Assembly: GCF_014698845.1 (NCBI RefSeq)
Contig: NZ_JACJTV010000006.1
Span: 1 to 64,000, forward strand
DNA: 64,000 nt
Origin: Coleofasciculus sp. FACHB-1120
GTDB lineage: Bacteria > Cyanobacteriota > Cyanobacteriia > Cyanobacteriales > FACHB-T130
Direction of reading: 5' to 3'
Under the pieces are notes generated by a model. It saw nothing but the letters and a program-made list of their open reading frames with translations. It was not told where the DNA came from and ran no database searches. Positions 36,970-45,732 of this stretch are shown piece by piece; the stretch's first letter is position 1, and every line of letters begins with the position of its first letter. The translations under genes were made by a program, and so were the position numbers.

Positions 36970-38073
36970 ATGTTGATTACACCATTAGCAGAGTTACAAC
37001 TATCACATCGAAATAGTCTTCTTGTAGCAACACCTGACGGACAGCGAATCGTAGTTGCTTCACAAAGTAAAGTTTTAGTGCTTGATGAAAATCTAATGAC
37101 TTTATTTGAATATGATATCGGATATCCAATTGATAATTTAACAATTAGTCCTAACGGTCAAATGCTGGCAATTACAAATGAAGAAGGTCAGCTTTTAGTT
37201 ATTCAAATTGATGGGAAGGTTCTGTTTGAAGAAATACATCCAACTGGATCGAAAATGTACTGTAATGGATGTTTATTTTCAAACGATGGTACTCAGCTTT
37301 GGAATATTGTTGAAGTTGAAAATTACCAAGTCCAAGTCCAGTACCGTGAAACCGAAAAATGGAACGTTTTAAAAAGTACCGTTTTACAAAGTGGTGATTC
37401 ATTTAGTTATTTTTCCTTCATTCCTCACCCAGAAAACAAAGTTTTAGCTGCCTGGGAAGCAGCAGGTCAAGATGGATCGTGGGTACACTGGATATGGGAA
37501 GATAAGGGAGAAATTAAAGTTCTTGAAATTCCAGAACTTGAAAATAAAATCCCTCCTGAGTTTCATCCCGCTGGAGGCGAGTTTTTAGTTGTTGACAACT
37601 TATCTGATTTGCGTTGCTATCGTTTTCCTGATTGTCACTTGATGGGAACTGCGACATTAGAGCTGGAGGAAGATTATTTTCAATATTATATGTGTTACCT
37701 GTCTGACGAACGAGCCATCATCAAATCAGAGAATGGTAGACTTCTTATTGTTAATTTAGATAGCCTGAAAGTTATTGATGAGGTAATATTGACAGGTTAT
37801 GAACCTCGTCCAACTAACGAACTTTTCCCCAGCCTAGCTGACGAAAAAACTCTTTGCGGCAACCTTTCTTCATTCAAGCGTGTGGGGAAAAATCGGATTG
37901 TATCGATACACAACAATTTTTATGGAAAACAGCAAAGTACCTTACTAATTTGGGGAGATAATCTACTCTTTGGAGAATGTTCTCAACCCTCTCCAATGGC
38001 TCCGTATACAGCACAGTTAATTCAAAGTATAACGAATGCGAATGTTCAGGAGAGTAAAGGGAAAACGGAGTAG
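36970..38073 (+). CDS. Beta-propeller-like protein of unknown function
   Basis: A 367-residue soluble protein built of repeated four-strand units resembling degenerate WD40 blades (LLVATPDGQRIVVASQSKVL; LTISPNGQMLAITNEEGQLL; FHPAGGEFLVVDNLSDLR). No signal peptide and no catalytic motif. The AT-rich composition differs from neighbouring housekeeping genes. Likely a protein-protein interaction scaffold, but this is only a fold-level inference. Confidence 0.7.
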   Translation: MLITPLAELQLSHRNSLLVATPDGQRIVVASQSKVLVLDENLMTLFEYDIGYPIDNLTISPNGQMLAITNEEGQLLVIQIDGKVLFEEIHPTGSKMYCNGCLFSNDGTQLWNIVEVENYQVQVQYRETEKWNVLKSTVLQSGDSFSYFSFIPHPENKVLAAWEAAGQDGSWVHWIWEDKGEIKVLEIPELENKIPPEFHPAGGEFLVVDNLSDLRCYRFPDCHLMGTATLELEEDYFQYYMCYLSDERAIIKSENGRLLIVNLDSLKVIDEVILTGYEPRPTNELFPSLADEKTLCGNLSSFKRVGKNRIVSIHNNFYGKQQSTLLIWGDNLLFGECSQPSPMAPYTAQLIQSITNANVQESKGKTE

Positions 38074-38142
38074 CGATCGCTCTATTGCTAACAACTCCTA
38101 GATTGGAGAAGTGGCAATAATGGCAATAGAAGCGATCGCCAG

Positions 38143-38333
38143 ATCCTAAATCAACGTGACTTTTCCAGTATCAAGATCGTAACGACCTCCGACAATTTTG
38201 AGCTTTTCATCCAGCAATCGTTCCGAAACGATCGTTGAATTTTGCTTCAATTTCTCAATTTGATACCGAACATTGGCAATCACAGCATTATCAACCGGAT
38301 CGCCCGATTCATCTTTTGCTTTAGCGATCGCAG
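38143..38333. repeat. 191-bp duplicate of the carbonic anhydrase 3' end, copy 1
   Basis: This stretch matches 40182-40372 at roughly 94% by eye. It runs from ATCCTAAATCAACGTGACTT through the stop and the last 60 codons of the minus-strand gene and ends at a HIP1 octamer (38324-38331). The match stops within three bases of that octamer. It forms the 3' end of the chimeric gene here. Confidence 0.9.
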
Positions 38334-38688
38334 CTTCTTCAAGCGGGATGTTGCGCTGCTGCAAATCCTCAGCCGTCAATTCAACAAAGCAGCGAGTATT
38401 CGTTAAACGGGGTACAGCCATGTATAAGCGTTTCGCATCTTTTAAAGCACGCGATCGCACCGGAATTTGCGGTGAATCCGGATTGCACTTAATTAATTTT
38501 GCTTGTTGCCAAATTGGTAAATCTGCTAACTGTTCAGCTGCTTTTTGGGAACCGACAAAGTTAGGAATGTGACCTTGCGGATCTCCGATGGCTACCCCCT
38601 GCTGCTTCAGCAAAGACCAAATATCAGCCCTCAGATTGTCCTTATCGGCATGATAACCACTCCAAGTTGTCTTGATGTTATTTGGCAT
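38146..38688 (-). pseudogene. Chimeric gene: folate cyclo-ligase-like N-terminus joined to carbonic anhydrase C-terminus
   Basis: A 180-residue frame of two unrelated parts. Residues 1-120 resemble the 5-formyltetrahydrofolate cyclo-ligase family: IPNFVGSQKAAEQLADLPIW, then KLIKCNPDSPQIPVRSRAL, and LYMAVPRLTNTRCFVELT. The last 60 residues (from AKDESGDPVDNAVIANVRYQ) are nearly identical to the end of the beta-carbonic anhydrase at 40185-40901. The join is at a HIP1 site. The cyclo-ligase half normally needs about 100 further residues, so the product is probably inactive. It reads as a HIP1-mediated recombination product. Confidence 0.85.
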
Positions 38689-38842
38689 CAGCGATCGCTA
38701 ATTTGTTATGTTAACAAGTCCTTGTGGAAGATAGACTGGGATAGCAACCGACTCAGCTTGGCTCATCCCGAAACTTGCAATATCAACGCTAACATTTATC
38801 AAGCCACTTTTTGCTAACCCACTTTGATACAGGACATACTCA

Positions 38843-39898
38843 ATGGCTACCAGAGAAGAAATCCTCCTAAACTTTGATCCTAGCGGTATTGGTGTCGATA
38901 ACGGTAATCTCTTAGGACTTCCATTTGATTACGACTCTGCCAATATTATTGTGTTTGGCATTCCCTGGGAAGTGACTGTTTCCTATGGCTCCGGCACAGC
39001 TTTTGGACCAAATGCAGTTTTAGAATCCTCTCGTCAACTGGATTTGTATGACTTTGACAATCCAGAAGGCTGGAAAAAAGGTATTTTCATGGTAGAAATT
39101 CCCAAAGGTATTCAGCAGAAAAACGAGGTTTTGAGGCAGGATGCGGCTCGAATTATTGAGCATATGGAACAAGGGAAGCGTGTCGAAGACGATCCCGACC
39201 TCACGCAAGTCTTAAAAACGGTTAATCAAGAGTGTGAAGCTGTCAATCAATGCCTGTTTGAACAGGCTCAAGCTGCTATAAAACAGGGTAAAAAAGTTGC
39301 AGCAATCGGAGGAGATCACAGCGTACCTCTGGGAGCTATTCAGGCATTGGCAGAAAGTTACCCGGAATTCGGAATTTTACACATTGATGCTCACGCGGAT
39401 TTACGCGATGCTTACGAGGGTTTCGAGTTTTCTCATGCCTCAATTATGTTTAATGCGCTGAAACTGCCCGAAATATCGAAGTTAGTTCAAGTGGGTATTC
39501 GCGATATTTCTCAAGATGAAGTTAATCTGATTCAACAGTCAGGAGGGCGAGTTTCTGCTTACTACGATCCTCAGTTAAAACAAAAGCTTTATGCTGGAAT
39601 TTCCTGGTTGGAAATTTGCAAACAAATCGTTGCAGAATTACCACAGAATGTTTACATCAGTTTCGATGTCGATGGATTAGACCCCAAACTGTGCCCGAAT
39701 ACAGGAACTCCGGTTCCTGGAGGTCTAGAACTAGAGCAAACCTTTTTCTTGTTCCGCGAAGTTGTCAATAGCGGCAGACAGATTATTGGGTTTGATGTAT
39801 GCGAAGTGGGGAATAGTGAGTGGGATGGTAACGTTGGGGCTAGAGCAGTTTATAAGCTCTGCAATCTGATGACATTATCAGAGCAAAACCTTTCCTAG
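38843..39898 (+). CDS. Ureohydrolase (agmatinase/arginase/guanidinase family)
   Basis: A 351-residue member of the binuclear manganese or nickel ureohydrolase family. Metal ligands are in GGDHS (about residue 158), DAHADLRD (about 181) and SFDVDGLDP (about 276). An N-terminal extension (NGNLLGLPFDYDSANIIVFG) is typical of the cyanobacterial branch. Family members split agmatine, arginine or guanidine to urea or ammonium. I cannot separate these from sequence alone. No riboswitch was recognised in the 150 bp upstream. Confidence 0.9.
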   Translation: MATREEILLNFDPSGIGVDNGNLLGLPFDYDSANIIVFGIPWEVTVSYGSGTAFGPNAVLESSRQLDLYDFDNPEGWKKGIFMVEIPKGIQQKNEVLRQDAARIIEHMEQGKRVEDDPDLTQVLKTVNQECEAVNQCLFEQAQAAIKQGKKVAAIGGDHSVPLGAIQALAESYPEFGILHIDAHADLRDAYEGFEFSHASIMFNALKLPEISKLVQVGIRDISQDEVNLIQQSGGRVSAYYDPQLKQKLYAGISWLEICKQIVAELPQNVYISFDVDGLDPKLCPNTGTPVPGGLELEQTFFLFREVVNSGRQIIGFDVCEVGNSEWDGNVGARAVYKLCNLMTLSEQNLS

Positions 39899-40181
39899 CG
39901 ATTGAGAAAATTCTAACAATAAGTGATGCTGGCACAAACTCTATCTTAAAAGATGCGATCGCTCTTTTTGTAAGCGCGATCGCCCTAACCCTGTAGCCCT
40001 TCGTGCTGCCTGTCGGCAAAGTCTGCATATTTGGATAGGCAGTTCGCCCCTACCTATCTATTGCAACCATAATTCAGCAGAGACAGTAGGGGCGATATTT
40101 ATCTAGTATCACCGTCAGCAGAGCGAATGTTCGCGGCAATGGCATCAGCGTTGACGGAAATTGAGATGCCTGTTGTACGCA

Positions 40182-40372
40182 ATCCTAAATCAACGTGACT
40201 TTTCCCGTATCAAGATCGTAACGACCTCCAACAATTTTGAGTTTGTCATCCAGCAATCGTTCGGAAACGATCGTTGAATTTTGCTTCAATTTCTCAATTT
40301 GATACCGGACATTTGCAATCACAGCATTATCAACCGGATCGCCCGATTCATCTTTTGTCTTAGCGATCGCAG
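40182..40372. repeat. 191-bp duplicate of the carbonic anhydrase 3' end, copy 2 (parent)
   Basis: The original copy, inside the beta-carbonic anhydrase gene. It ends at the HIP1 octamer at 40363-40370. See 38143-38333. Confidence 0.9.
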
Positions 40373-40901
40373 GTTTAATCGCTTTGACAAAAGAATTCAT
40401 GCTTCCAGGGAGACGTTCCCCCTGGACTGCGGCGGTGACAGCACCACAGCGTTCGTGACCTAAAACCATAATCACAGGAGTGCTGAGGATAGCTACAGCA
40501 TATTCCAGACTGCCAAGCACCTCCGGAGTCACGATATTTCCGGCAACCCGGATATCAAATAAATCTCCGAGTCCTTCGTCAAACAAAATTTCCCCAGACA
40601 CCCGCGAATCCGCGCAGGTTAGCAGAGTTGCAAACGGGTGTTGTGCTTGGGCAATTTCTTTAATGCGTGCCTCTGTTTGATCGGGATGATTAGCCTTGTG
40701 TTGCACAAACCGTTGATTGCCCTCCATCAAACGTTTTAGGGCGGCATCAGGGCTGGGAGGATCAACGGTCGCTGCGATCGCTCGATTTGCTTGCACGCCC
40801 CAAAATGCACTTCCTGTCACAGCAGCCATCAGCGCTATTCCGCCAGTTCCCGTTAAGTTCAAGAAATTGCGTCGCCCCATCAACCCATTGTTTTCATTCA
40901 T
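40185..40901 (-). CDS. Exported beta-carbonic anhydrase
   Basis: A 238-residue beta-carbonic anhydrase. The N-terminus has a twin-arginine signal (GRRNFLNLTG) and hydrophobic stretch, so export to the periplasm or lumen is likely. Zinc ligands are in CADSRV (about residue 94) and GHERCGAV (about 148). It interconverts bicarbonate and CO2. It is 115 bp downstream of sbtB on the same strand, so it is probably part of the inorganic-carbon uptake cluster. Its last 60 codons were copied into the chimeric gene at 38146. Confidence 0.93.
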   Translation of the reverse strand: MNENNGLMGRRNFLNLTGTGGIALMAAVTGSAFWGVQANRAIAATVDPPSPDAALKRLMEGNQRFVQHKANHPDQTEARIKEIAQAQHPFATLLTCADSRVSGEILFDEGLGDLFDIRVAGNIVTPEVLGSLEYAVAILSTPVIMVLGHERCGAVTAAVQGERLPGSMNSFVKAIKPAIAKTKDESGDPVDNAVIANVRYQIEKLKQNSTIVSERLLDDKLKIVGGRYDLDTGKVTLI

Positions 40902-41016
40902 CGCTTTTGAAGAAGTAAAAGTTGCAGAATAAACGATTCAAAGTTTAAAGCTGAAGCTAGACTTTACTTTTGTTTTTTAGTTTCTTCAGATTTCACAAAA
41001 GGCAAAATTAGCCGCC

Positions 41017-41328
41017 CTACAACGAAGCAACGCATCTCGTCGAGCGAATTTCCATCGCATCAGAAATGTAACAGCTGCCTCCAAACTTGTTGAGAATTGG
41101 TCGAATGATTTCCACCGCACCTTTAAGCTTTTCTGGCGCACAAAACGCGATGACATAGACATTATCCAGCATCGTCATGTCTAAATCCTCAGAACCGCCT
41201 CTAAGCCCTTGTCCGGCAACATTTCGGATGACTAGGTGCCCCGTTACACCTGATTTTTTCAAGCTGTCTAAAATTTTGCCAAGTTCAACTGAATTTGCGA
41301 TGATTTCTATTCGTTTAACTGAATGCAT
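41017..41328 (-). CDS. sbtB: SbtB, PII-like regulator of bicarbonate uptake
   Basis: A 103-residue PII-like protein starting at the ATG at 41328, four bases after the sbtA stop, with GGAG as ribosome site. It keeps the PII fold pattern: KRIEIIANSVELGKILDSLK, then GQGLRGGSEDLDMTMLDNVY as T-loop, and IIRPILNKFGGSCYISDAME. SbtB binds adenine nucleotides including cAMP and controls SbtA. The C-terminal CGPEGC-type redox loop known from some SbtB proteins is absent: the end reads STRCVASL with one Cys. Confidence 0.93.
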   Translation of the reverse strand: MHSVKRIEIIANSVELGKILDSLKKSGVTGHLVIRNVAGQGLRGGSEDLDMTMLDNVYVIAFCAPEKLKGAVEIIRPILNKFGGSCYISDAMEIRSTRCVASL

Positions 41329-41332
41329 GATG

Positions 41333-42304
41333 TTATCTCCAAAGCATCTCAATGCCGTACAGATATAAAGGAATTCCCACAATGATGTTGAAAGGAAACG
41401 TTACAGCTAGCGCGGTAGAAACGTACAAGCTAGGGTTCGCTTCAGGAACCGTTAAACGCATAGCGGCGGGAACAGCAATATAAGAAGCACTTGCACAAAG
41501 CACCGCAAATAAAAGTGCGTCTCCCTTCGGCATTCCGATAAATTTTGCAATGAAAAGGCCAATACCTGCATTGAGGATTGGGATTAGTATTGCAAAAGAA
41601 ATGAGAAAAACGCCCGTTTTTTGCAAGTCCTTAATTCTTCTAGCCGCAACCAACCCCATGTCGAGCAAAAAGAAGGTCAGGATACCGTAGAACAATCCCT
41701 GAGTAAAGGGTTCCAAAGTGTGCCAACCGCGTTCTCCAGTTAGGACTCCGATTATCAGGCTACCAACCAGCAGAAATACGGAGCTATTCAGGAAGGCTTC
41801 TTGCAGCACTTCTGACCAAGAAAAATCTCGATCCCCCTGGTTGGCTGTGAATAGATTGACCAGAATCAGCCCGACGATGATAGCCGGAGATTCCATAAGC
41901 GCTAGGGCTGCAACCATATAACCATCATAATCAATCCCCAACTCGGTCAAAAAAGCCCCTGCCGTGATAAAAGTTACGGCACTGATGGAGCCATAAGTCG
42001 CAGCGATCGCTGCGGCATCATAGGTATCTAGCCTCAGCTTCAGGATAAAAAAGGTATAGATCGGGACAGCACACGCCATCACTATGGCTGCCAGCATGGT
42101 CAATAGGACTTCCTGGGTCAAGCCGCTTTTGATGAGTTCTACGCCTCCCTTAAAGCCAATAGAAAATAGCAGATAAAGTGACAGTAACTTGGGGAAAGGA
42201 GCCGGAATTTCAAGATCCGATTTAACAAAAACTGCCAGCATACCTAGAAAGAAGAATAGGATTGGTGGATTCAGGATATTAGAAACGATCAGGCTTGTAT
42301 CCAT
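41333..42304 (-). CDS. sbtA: SbtA, sodium-dependent bicarbonate transporter
   Basis: A 323-residue membrane protein with about ten hydrophobic segments in two inverted halves. It starts MDTSLIVSNILNPPILFFFL. Family blocks include ATYGSISAVTFITAGAFL in the first half and CASASYIAVPAAMRLTVPEA in the second, the substrate- and sodium-binding region of SbtA. It imports bicarbonate as part of the CO2-concentrating mechanism. sbtB follows directly and a beta-carbonic anhydrase lies after that. Slightly shorter than Synechocystis SbtA because the central cytoplasmic loop is short. Confidence 0.95.
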   Translation of the reverse strand: MDTSLIVSNILNPPILFFFLGMLAVFVKSDLEIPAPFPKLLSLYLLFSIGFKGGVELIKSGLTQEVLLTMLAAIVMACAVPIYTFFILKLRLDTYDAAAIAATYGSISAVTFITAGAFLTELGIDYDGYMVAALALMESPAIIVGLILVNLFTANQGDRDFSWSEVLQEAFLNSSVFLLVGSLIIGVLTGERGWHTLEPFTQGLFYGILTFFLLDMGLVAARRIKDLQKTGVFLISFAILIPILNAGIGLFIAKFIGMPKGDALLFAVLCASASYIAVPAAMRLTVPEANPSLYVSTALAVTFPFNIIVGIPLYLYGIEMLWR

Positions 42305-42366
42305 ATCTACTCCCCATCCTGGATAACCAAGAATTTGAAAAAGGTTTTAATCATGACTGAAGTGAC

Positions 42367-42406
42367 ACAGTGGTTCTACGCATCAGATGTTGCGTAGAAC
42401 CACTGT
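42367..42406. promoter_or_regulatory. Perfect 16-bp hairpin upstream of sbtA
   Basis: ACAGTGGTTCTACGCA (42367-42382) and its exact complement (42391-42406) enclose an 8-nt loop. It ends 63 bp before the sbtA start. It could be a leader attenuator, a terminator relic or a small repeat. No T-run follows on the minus strand. Confidence 0.5.
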
Positions 42407-42515
42407 ATGGCAATTGAGCCGCTAAAAAGATATAGGAAATTTTTATACCAAGTATAAATAAAACCTTTCTAACTACCGAAATCAGCCGGGAGCTGGGTTT
42501 GACAAGAAATGAAGT

Positions 42516-42668
42516 CGCTACTGCAACAACAGCGCCGATTATGGGCGAATTGTAGTGAGAATCGCAGTACCTCTCCAGGAAATGGAGGAGTGGATGCCAT
42601 TTCGCGATACGTTTAGGCTTAGCGATGAGGATGACAGCCGAATTCAGGAATCTGTTTTTGGGCTAGAG
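42516..42668 (+). pseudogene. Decayed fragment of an ilvA 3' end
   Basis: The plus strand reads NNSADYGRIVVRIAVPLQEM, then EEWMPFRDT, and later DSRIQESVFGLE. The intact ilvA at 31431 has NNGADYGRIVVGMQVPPREM, then EEWQAFLDT, and a later stretch ending YKLFLG. The bases also align with one gap. Only the last 50 or so codons are present, with no start. It has diverged more than the carbonic anhydrase duplicate, so it is older or from another ilvA paralogue. Confidence 0.75.
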
Positions 42669-43403
42669 CGATCGCTCGTATACCCATGACGACCGAGACC
42701 TATTAAGAATTATCAACTCTGATAGGTAAAGCGCTTCATCCAGCCGTTTAGTGCAGTGACGTGTTAAATCTCATCGTCAGAAAGCAAAACTGACATAATT
42801 TTACCCTGCGACATACACCCTAAAGCCATCAGAGAATTGCCTTCTTGGTTTCTTTTTTGCATGAAGCCTTTCCTCTTCATCAAGTAACAGTTTGATTGAC
42901 CAACGCTAGTTTTTAGAATACATTACCAAAAGTATCCCAATTAAAAGGACTTATTGACCAGACATATATGCATCGACTGAAGTGGTAGAAATCGGACTGT
43001 AGTGGTTAAAAATAATCCTTGAGCAGTTTTTTTCGCTTACCCCAAAGCTATTGGCAGATGATGTGGCTTCAAAATGATGTTTGCAGTTGGTTTACAGATA
43101 ACGTAATTTTATTTGCAGCTATTGGGGTTTAGACTAACCTTTTATTTGCAATTTAATGTAGTTTCAATTATGTTTTAAAAGGCGGATTAAAGCGTTTGGG
43201 TTTGCAGTTTGCTACAATTACATCTTTTTGCTGCTTTTCCAAACTATTTACAATCTTTGGTAATTTAACCTTGTTTCCTACTTGACCGGGTGTACAGATG
43301 CATTACAACTTCTGTTGCTTGCTGCTCGAACCTGCTTGAACCCGCTCAAACCCACATCTTAGAAACTTTCCCTTACCTCCACTCATGCAGAGAATCAAGA
43401 ACG

Positions 43404-44510
43404 ATGTCTAATCAAGCTTCTGACCGCCTTCAGCAAAATGTTGAAAGAATTATGCATCTGTGGGAGAAGCGGGCGCGTGATGAAGTCAAAGCATCAATGC
43501 ATCAGGTTTCTCTTGTCTTACAAAATTCGCTACCTCTGTACTTAAACCAACTGGTAGATGAACTCTCAAACAGAATTGACAGGACACCTGCCCGAATCGC
43601 ATCCGACGAGGTAGAAAGCACGCGAATTGGCAAGAAGCATGGGCATGAGCGGGCGGGCTATGCTGACTACTCCATGAGTCAACTCATTTTCGAGTACCAC
43701 ATTCTTCGTCAAGTCATCTTTCAAGTTTTAGAGGAAGAAGCGCCTTTAGACGTGAGGGAACGAGACATCATTATCGGCTCCATTGAGCAAGCCGTTAATG
43801 ACGCTGCTACTCAGTTCTCCGAGACGCTGCGAGATATTCAGGAGCTATTTATGGTGACGCTAACTCACGACCTCAGAGGCCCCCTGAATGTTGTAAAAAT
43901 GGGAACTCAACTGACTCTGCGTCGGCTGGAGCGAGGAGATACCCACGTGGATGTAGCGGTGAGGATGATCAATGCGGTCAATCGGCTGGATTCGATGATT
44001 CAAAATCTGCTCGATGCAAGTCGGCTGCGGACAGGGCAGAGCTTAAAGATTGAATTTGAAGAATGCGATTTAGAGAGCCTGGTGCAGGAGGTAGTGGAGG
44101 ATTTGAGCTTCGCTTATGGAGAGCGATTTGTTGTGGTTTGTGATTCTGCTATCAGGAGTTATTGCAGTCGTAAAGAAATACGGCGGGTGATTGAAAATTT
44201 AGCAATTAACGCTGTGAAATATGGTGCGTCTGGCACGCCGATTACACTCACGCTTCAGCAAACTGAAATGCAGATCAGCCTTACTATCCATAATGAAGGA
44301 GATCCGATTGACCGAGACGCTCAATCAATCCTATTTCAACAATTTCGTCGAACTATCTCTGCTGAGGAGCAAACGGGATGGGGATTAGGATTATTTTTGG
44401 TAAAGAGTATTACTGAAGCCCATCAAGGGACGATTGAGGTTGAAAGCGCTGAAGGCAAGGGAACAAGCTTTATCATCAAGTTACCCAAAGTTCCCGATCA
44501 GGTGGCATAG
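43404..44510 (+). CDS. Soluble sensor histidine kinase with RsbRD-like N-terminus
   Basis: About 368 residues from the ATG at 43404. The N-terminal 150 residues are helical and resemble RsbR-type N-terminal domains (HERAGYADYSMSQLIFEYHI with the ERxxxDYSxxQLIxEY pattern). Then come a HisKA domain with THDLRGPLNVVKMG (His about residue 195) and an ATPase domain with N-box ENLAINAVKYG and G2 TGWGLGLFLVK. No membrane segment. A partner response regulator is not adjacent. The upstream GTG at 43290 would add 38 residues of low-complexity character, which I reject. Confidence 0.9.
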   Translation: MSNQASDRLQQNVERIMHLWEKRARDEVKASMHQVSLVLQNSLPLYLNQLVDELSNRIDRTPARIASDEVESTRIGKKHGHERAGYADYSMSQLIFEYHILRQVIFQVLEEEAPLDVRERDIIIGSIEQAVNDAATQFSETLRDIQELFMVTLTHDLRGPLNVVKMGTQLTLRRLERGDTHVDVAVRMINAVNRLDSMIQNLLDASRLRTGQSLKIEFEECDLESLVQEVVEDLSFAYGERFVVVCDSAIRSYCSRKEIRRVIENLAINAVKYGASGTPITLTLQQTEMQISLTIHNEGDPIDRDAQSILFQQFRRTISAEEQTGWGLGLFLVKSITEAHQGTIEVESAEGKGTSFIIKLPKVPDQVA

Positions 44511-44705
44511 TGGCTAAGGTTCTTTGCTGATTTTGGTGAAAAGAAGGACGTTTGCCAATTTCTGTAACCTGGATTCTAGGCTAAAAACCTTTCCAGAAAA
44601 TTGCCCGTATACATGACACTCCTCAACAGCGATCGCACTTGACATCTTGCCGCAAGCAGTCGCTGGAATTGCTTCGGTTTCGGCAAGCGCGATCGCTATG
44701 CACTG

Positions 44706-45725
44706 TTATATAGTTTGCGATGTCCAGGTAGGACCCTCGCAACGTGGGCCATCTGCCGTCCAAATCAATTTATCTAAGCACATCCGCCGCGCCGACCTGC
44801 CCGTATCCCAAGCATGGTAAGCGATGTAATCAGTTTTACCATCCGGCCCGACAACGATTGAGTTATGACCAGGACCGAGAACCCGATCGACAACAGTTTT
44901 CAAGACGCGGGGTCCGGCTTCATTCCCTGCATCCGAGTAGGGACCCATGACGCTATCTGCAACGCCATAATCAACGCCGTAGTTTTCCGTTTCCCAGCGC
45001 CCACCGCTGTAAAAGCAGTAGTAGCGATCGCCATGTTTGCGGACACTGGGACCTTCTAAGGTATGCCAATCATAGCGATCGCCATACATCAAACGGTTTG
45101 CCAAAAACCGCTGCCAGTCAGAGCGGGCACGTAAAACAACTTTCCCCTCGCCAGCCAGTTTTGTCATCCCTATCAATCGGTCTACCATCAGCGCTGTTCC
45201 AGCCCTTACCCCACCTTCTGTATCCAAGAAATCGCGGGCGTAGAACAGATACCATTGCCCATCGTCATCCCGAAAGGCATGAGGATCGATGGCGAAAGGA
45301 CACGATTCAGGGTCTATGAGGGGTTCACCGATGTCTTGATAAGGCCCCAACGGGCGATCGCTCGTTGCAACCCGTAACTGATGCCGCTTGTCTTCGTGTC
45401 CTACGGAGTAGTAGAGATAGAACTTGCGATCGCAATAAGCAACTTCGGGTGCCCAATAGTTATCTCCCAGAGCAGCATCTGGGCGCAGCAGTGCATTACC
45501 CGCAAACTCCCAGTTTGCAAAGTCCTCAGAGCGCAAGAGGGGAAAGACGCGCTGTTTGCCGATTTCGTCCACCTCTCCCTCTGCTTCTGCTGCACCCGTG
45601 CCGATTGCGTAATATACTCCCTCGTGTTCCCAAACAAACGGATCGGCAAAATAGCCGTTGTACACCGGATTAGTGTAGGTGCGCTTGCTAGAGAATTCTT
45701 CAGGCGTCGGCTCAAATTGAGACAT
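44706..45725 (-). CDS. GH43-like glycoside hydrolase
   Basis: A 339-residue five-bladed propeller hydrolase of the GH43/GH117 clan. Three acidic catalytic positions are visible: Asp in FADPFVWEHEGVYY (about residue 28), Asp in FAIDPHAFRDDDGQWY (about 147) and Glu in HTLEGPSVRKHG (about 225). No signal peptide, so it is probably cytoplasmic and may act on short arabino- or xylo-oligosaccharides or related glycosides. It starts 7 bp after the PhyH dioxygenase stop, so the two form an operon. Substrate specificity cannot be told. Confidence 0.88.
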   Translation of the reverse strand: MSQFEPTPEEFSSKRTYTNPVYNGYFADPFVWEHEGVYYAIGTGAAEAEGEVDEIGKQRVFPLLRSEDFANWEFAGNALLRPDAALGDNYWAPEVAYCDRKFYLYYSVGHEDKRHQLRVATSDRPLGPYQDIGEPLIDPESCPFAIDPHAFRDDDGQWYLFYARDFLDTEGGVRAGTALMVDRLIGMTKLAGEGKVVLRARSDWQRFLANRLMYGDRYDWHTLEGPSVRKHGDRYYCFYSGGRWETENYGVDYGVADSVMGPYSDAGNEAGPRVLKTVVDRVLGPGHNSIVVGPDGKTDYIAYHAWDTGRSARRMCLDKLIWTADGPRCEGPTWTSQTI

Positions 45726-45732
45726 TAGCGTC

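Larger units (their letters stand above)
42305..43403. other. Intergenic region: sbtA leader hairpin, ilvA fragment, no intact gene
   Basis: About 1.1 kb between divergent genes. It includes a 16-bp hairpin 63 bp upstream of sbtA and a decayed ilvA 3' fragment at 42516-42668. The AT-rich stretch at about 42880-43290 probably holds the sensor kinase promoter. A GTG-initiated extension of the kinase from 43290 is open but non-conserved in look. Confidence 0.5.

Noticed and set aside
38689..38842. Guanidine riboswitch upstream of the ureohydrolase
   Set aside because: I looked because some cyanobacterial relatives are guanidinases, but found none of the conserved riboswitch core elements.
40080..40185. 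Plus-strand stretch reading AERMFAAMASALTEIEMPVV just before the carbonic anhydrase end
   Set aside because: It looks like a possible gene tail but is too short and unrecognised to call.
43290..43403. GTG start giving a longer sensor kinase
   Set aside because: The added 38 residues are Cys- and Thr-rich without structure. The ATG at 43404 starts the recognisable domain.
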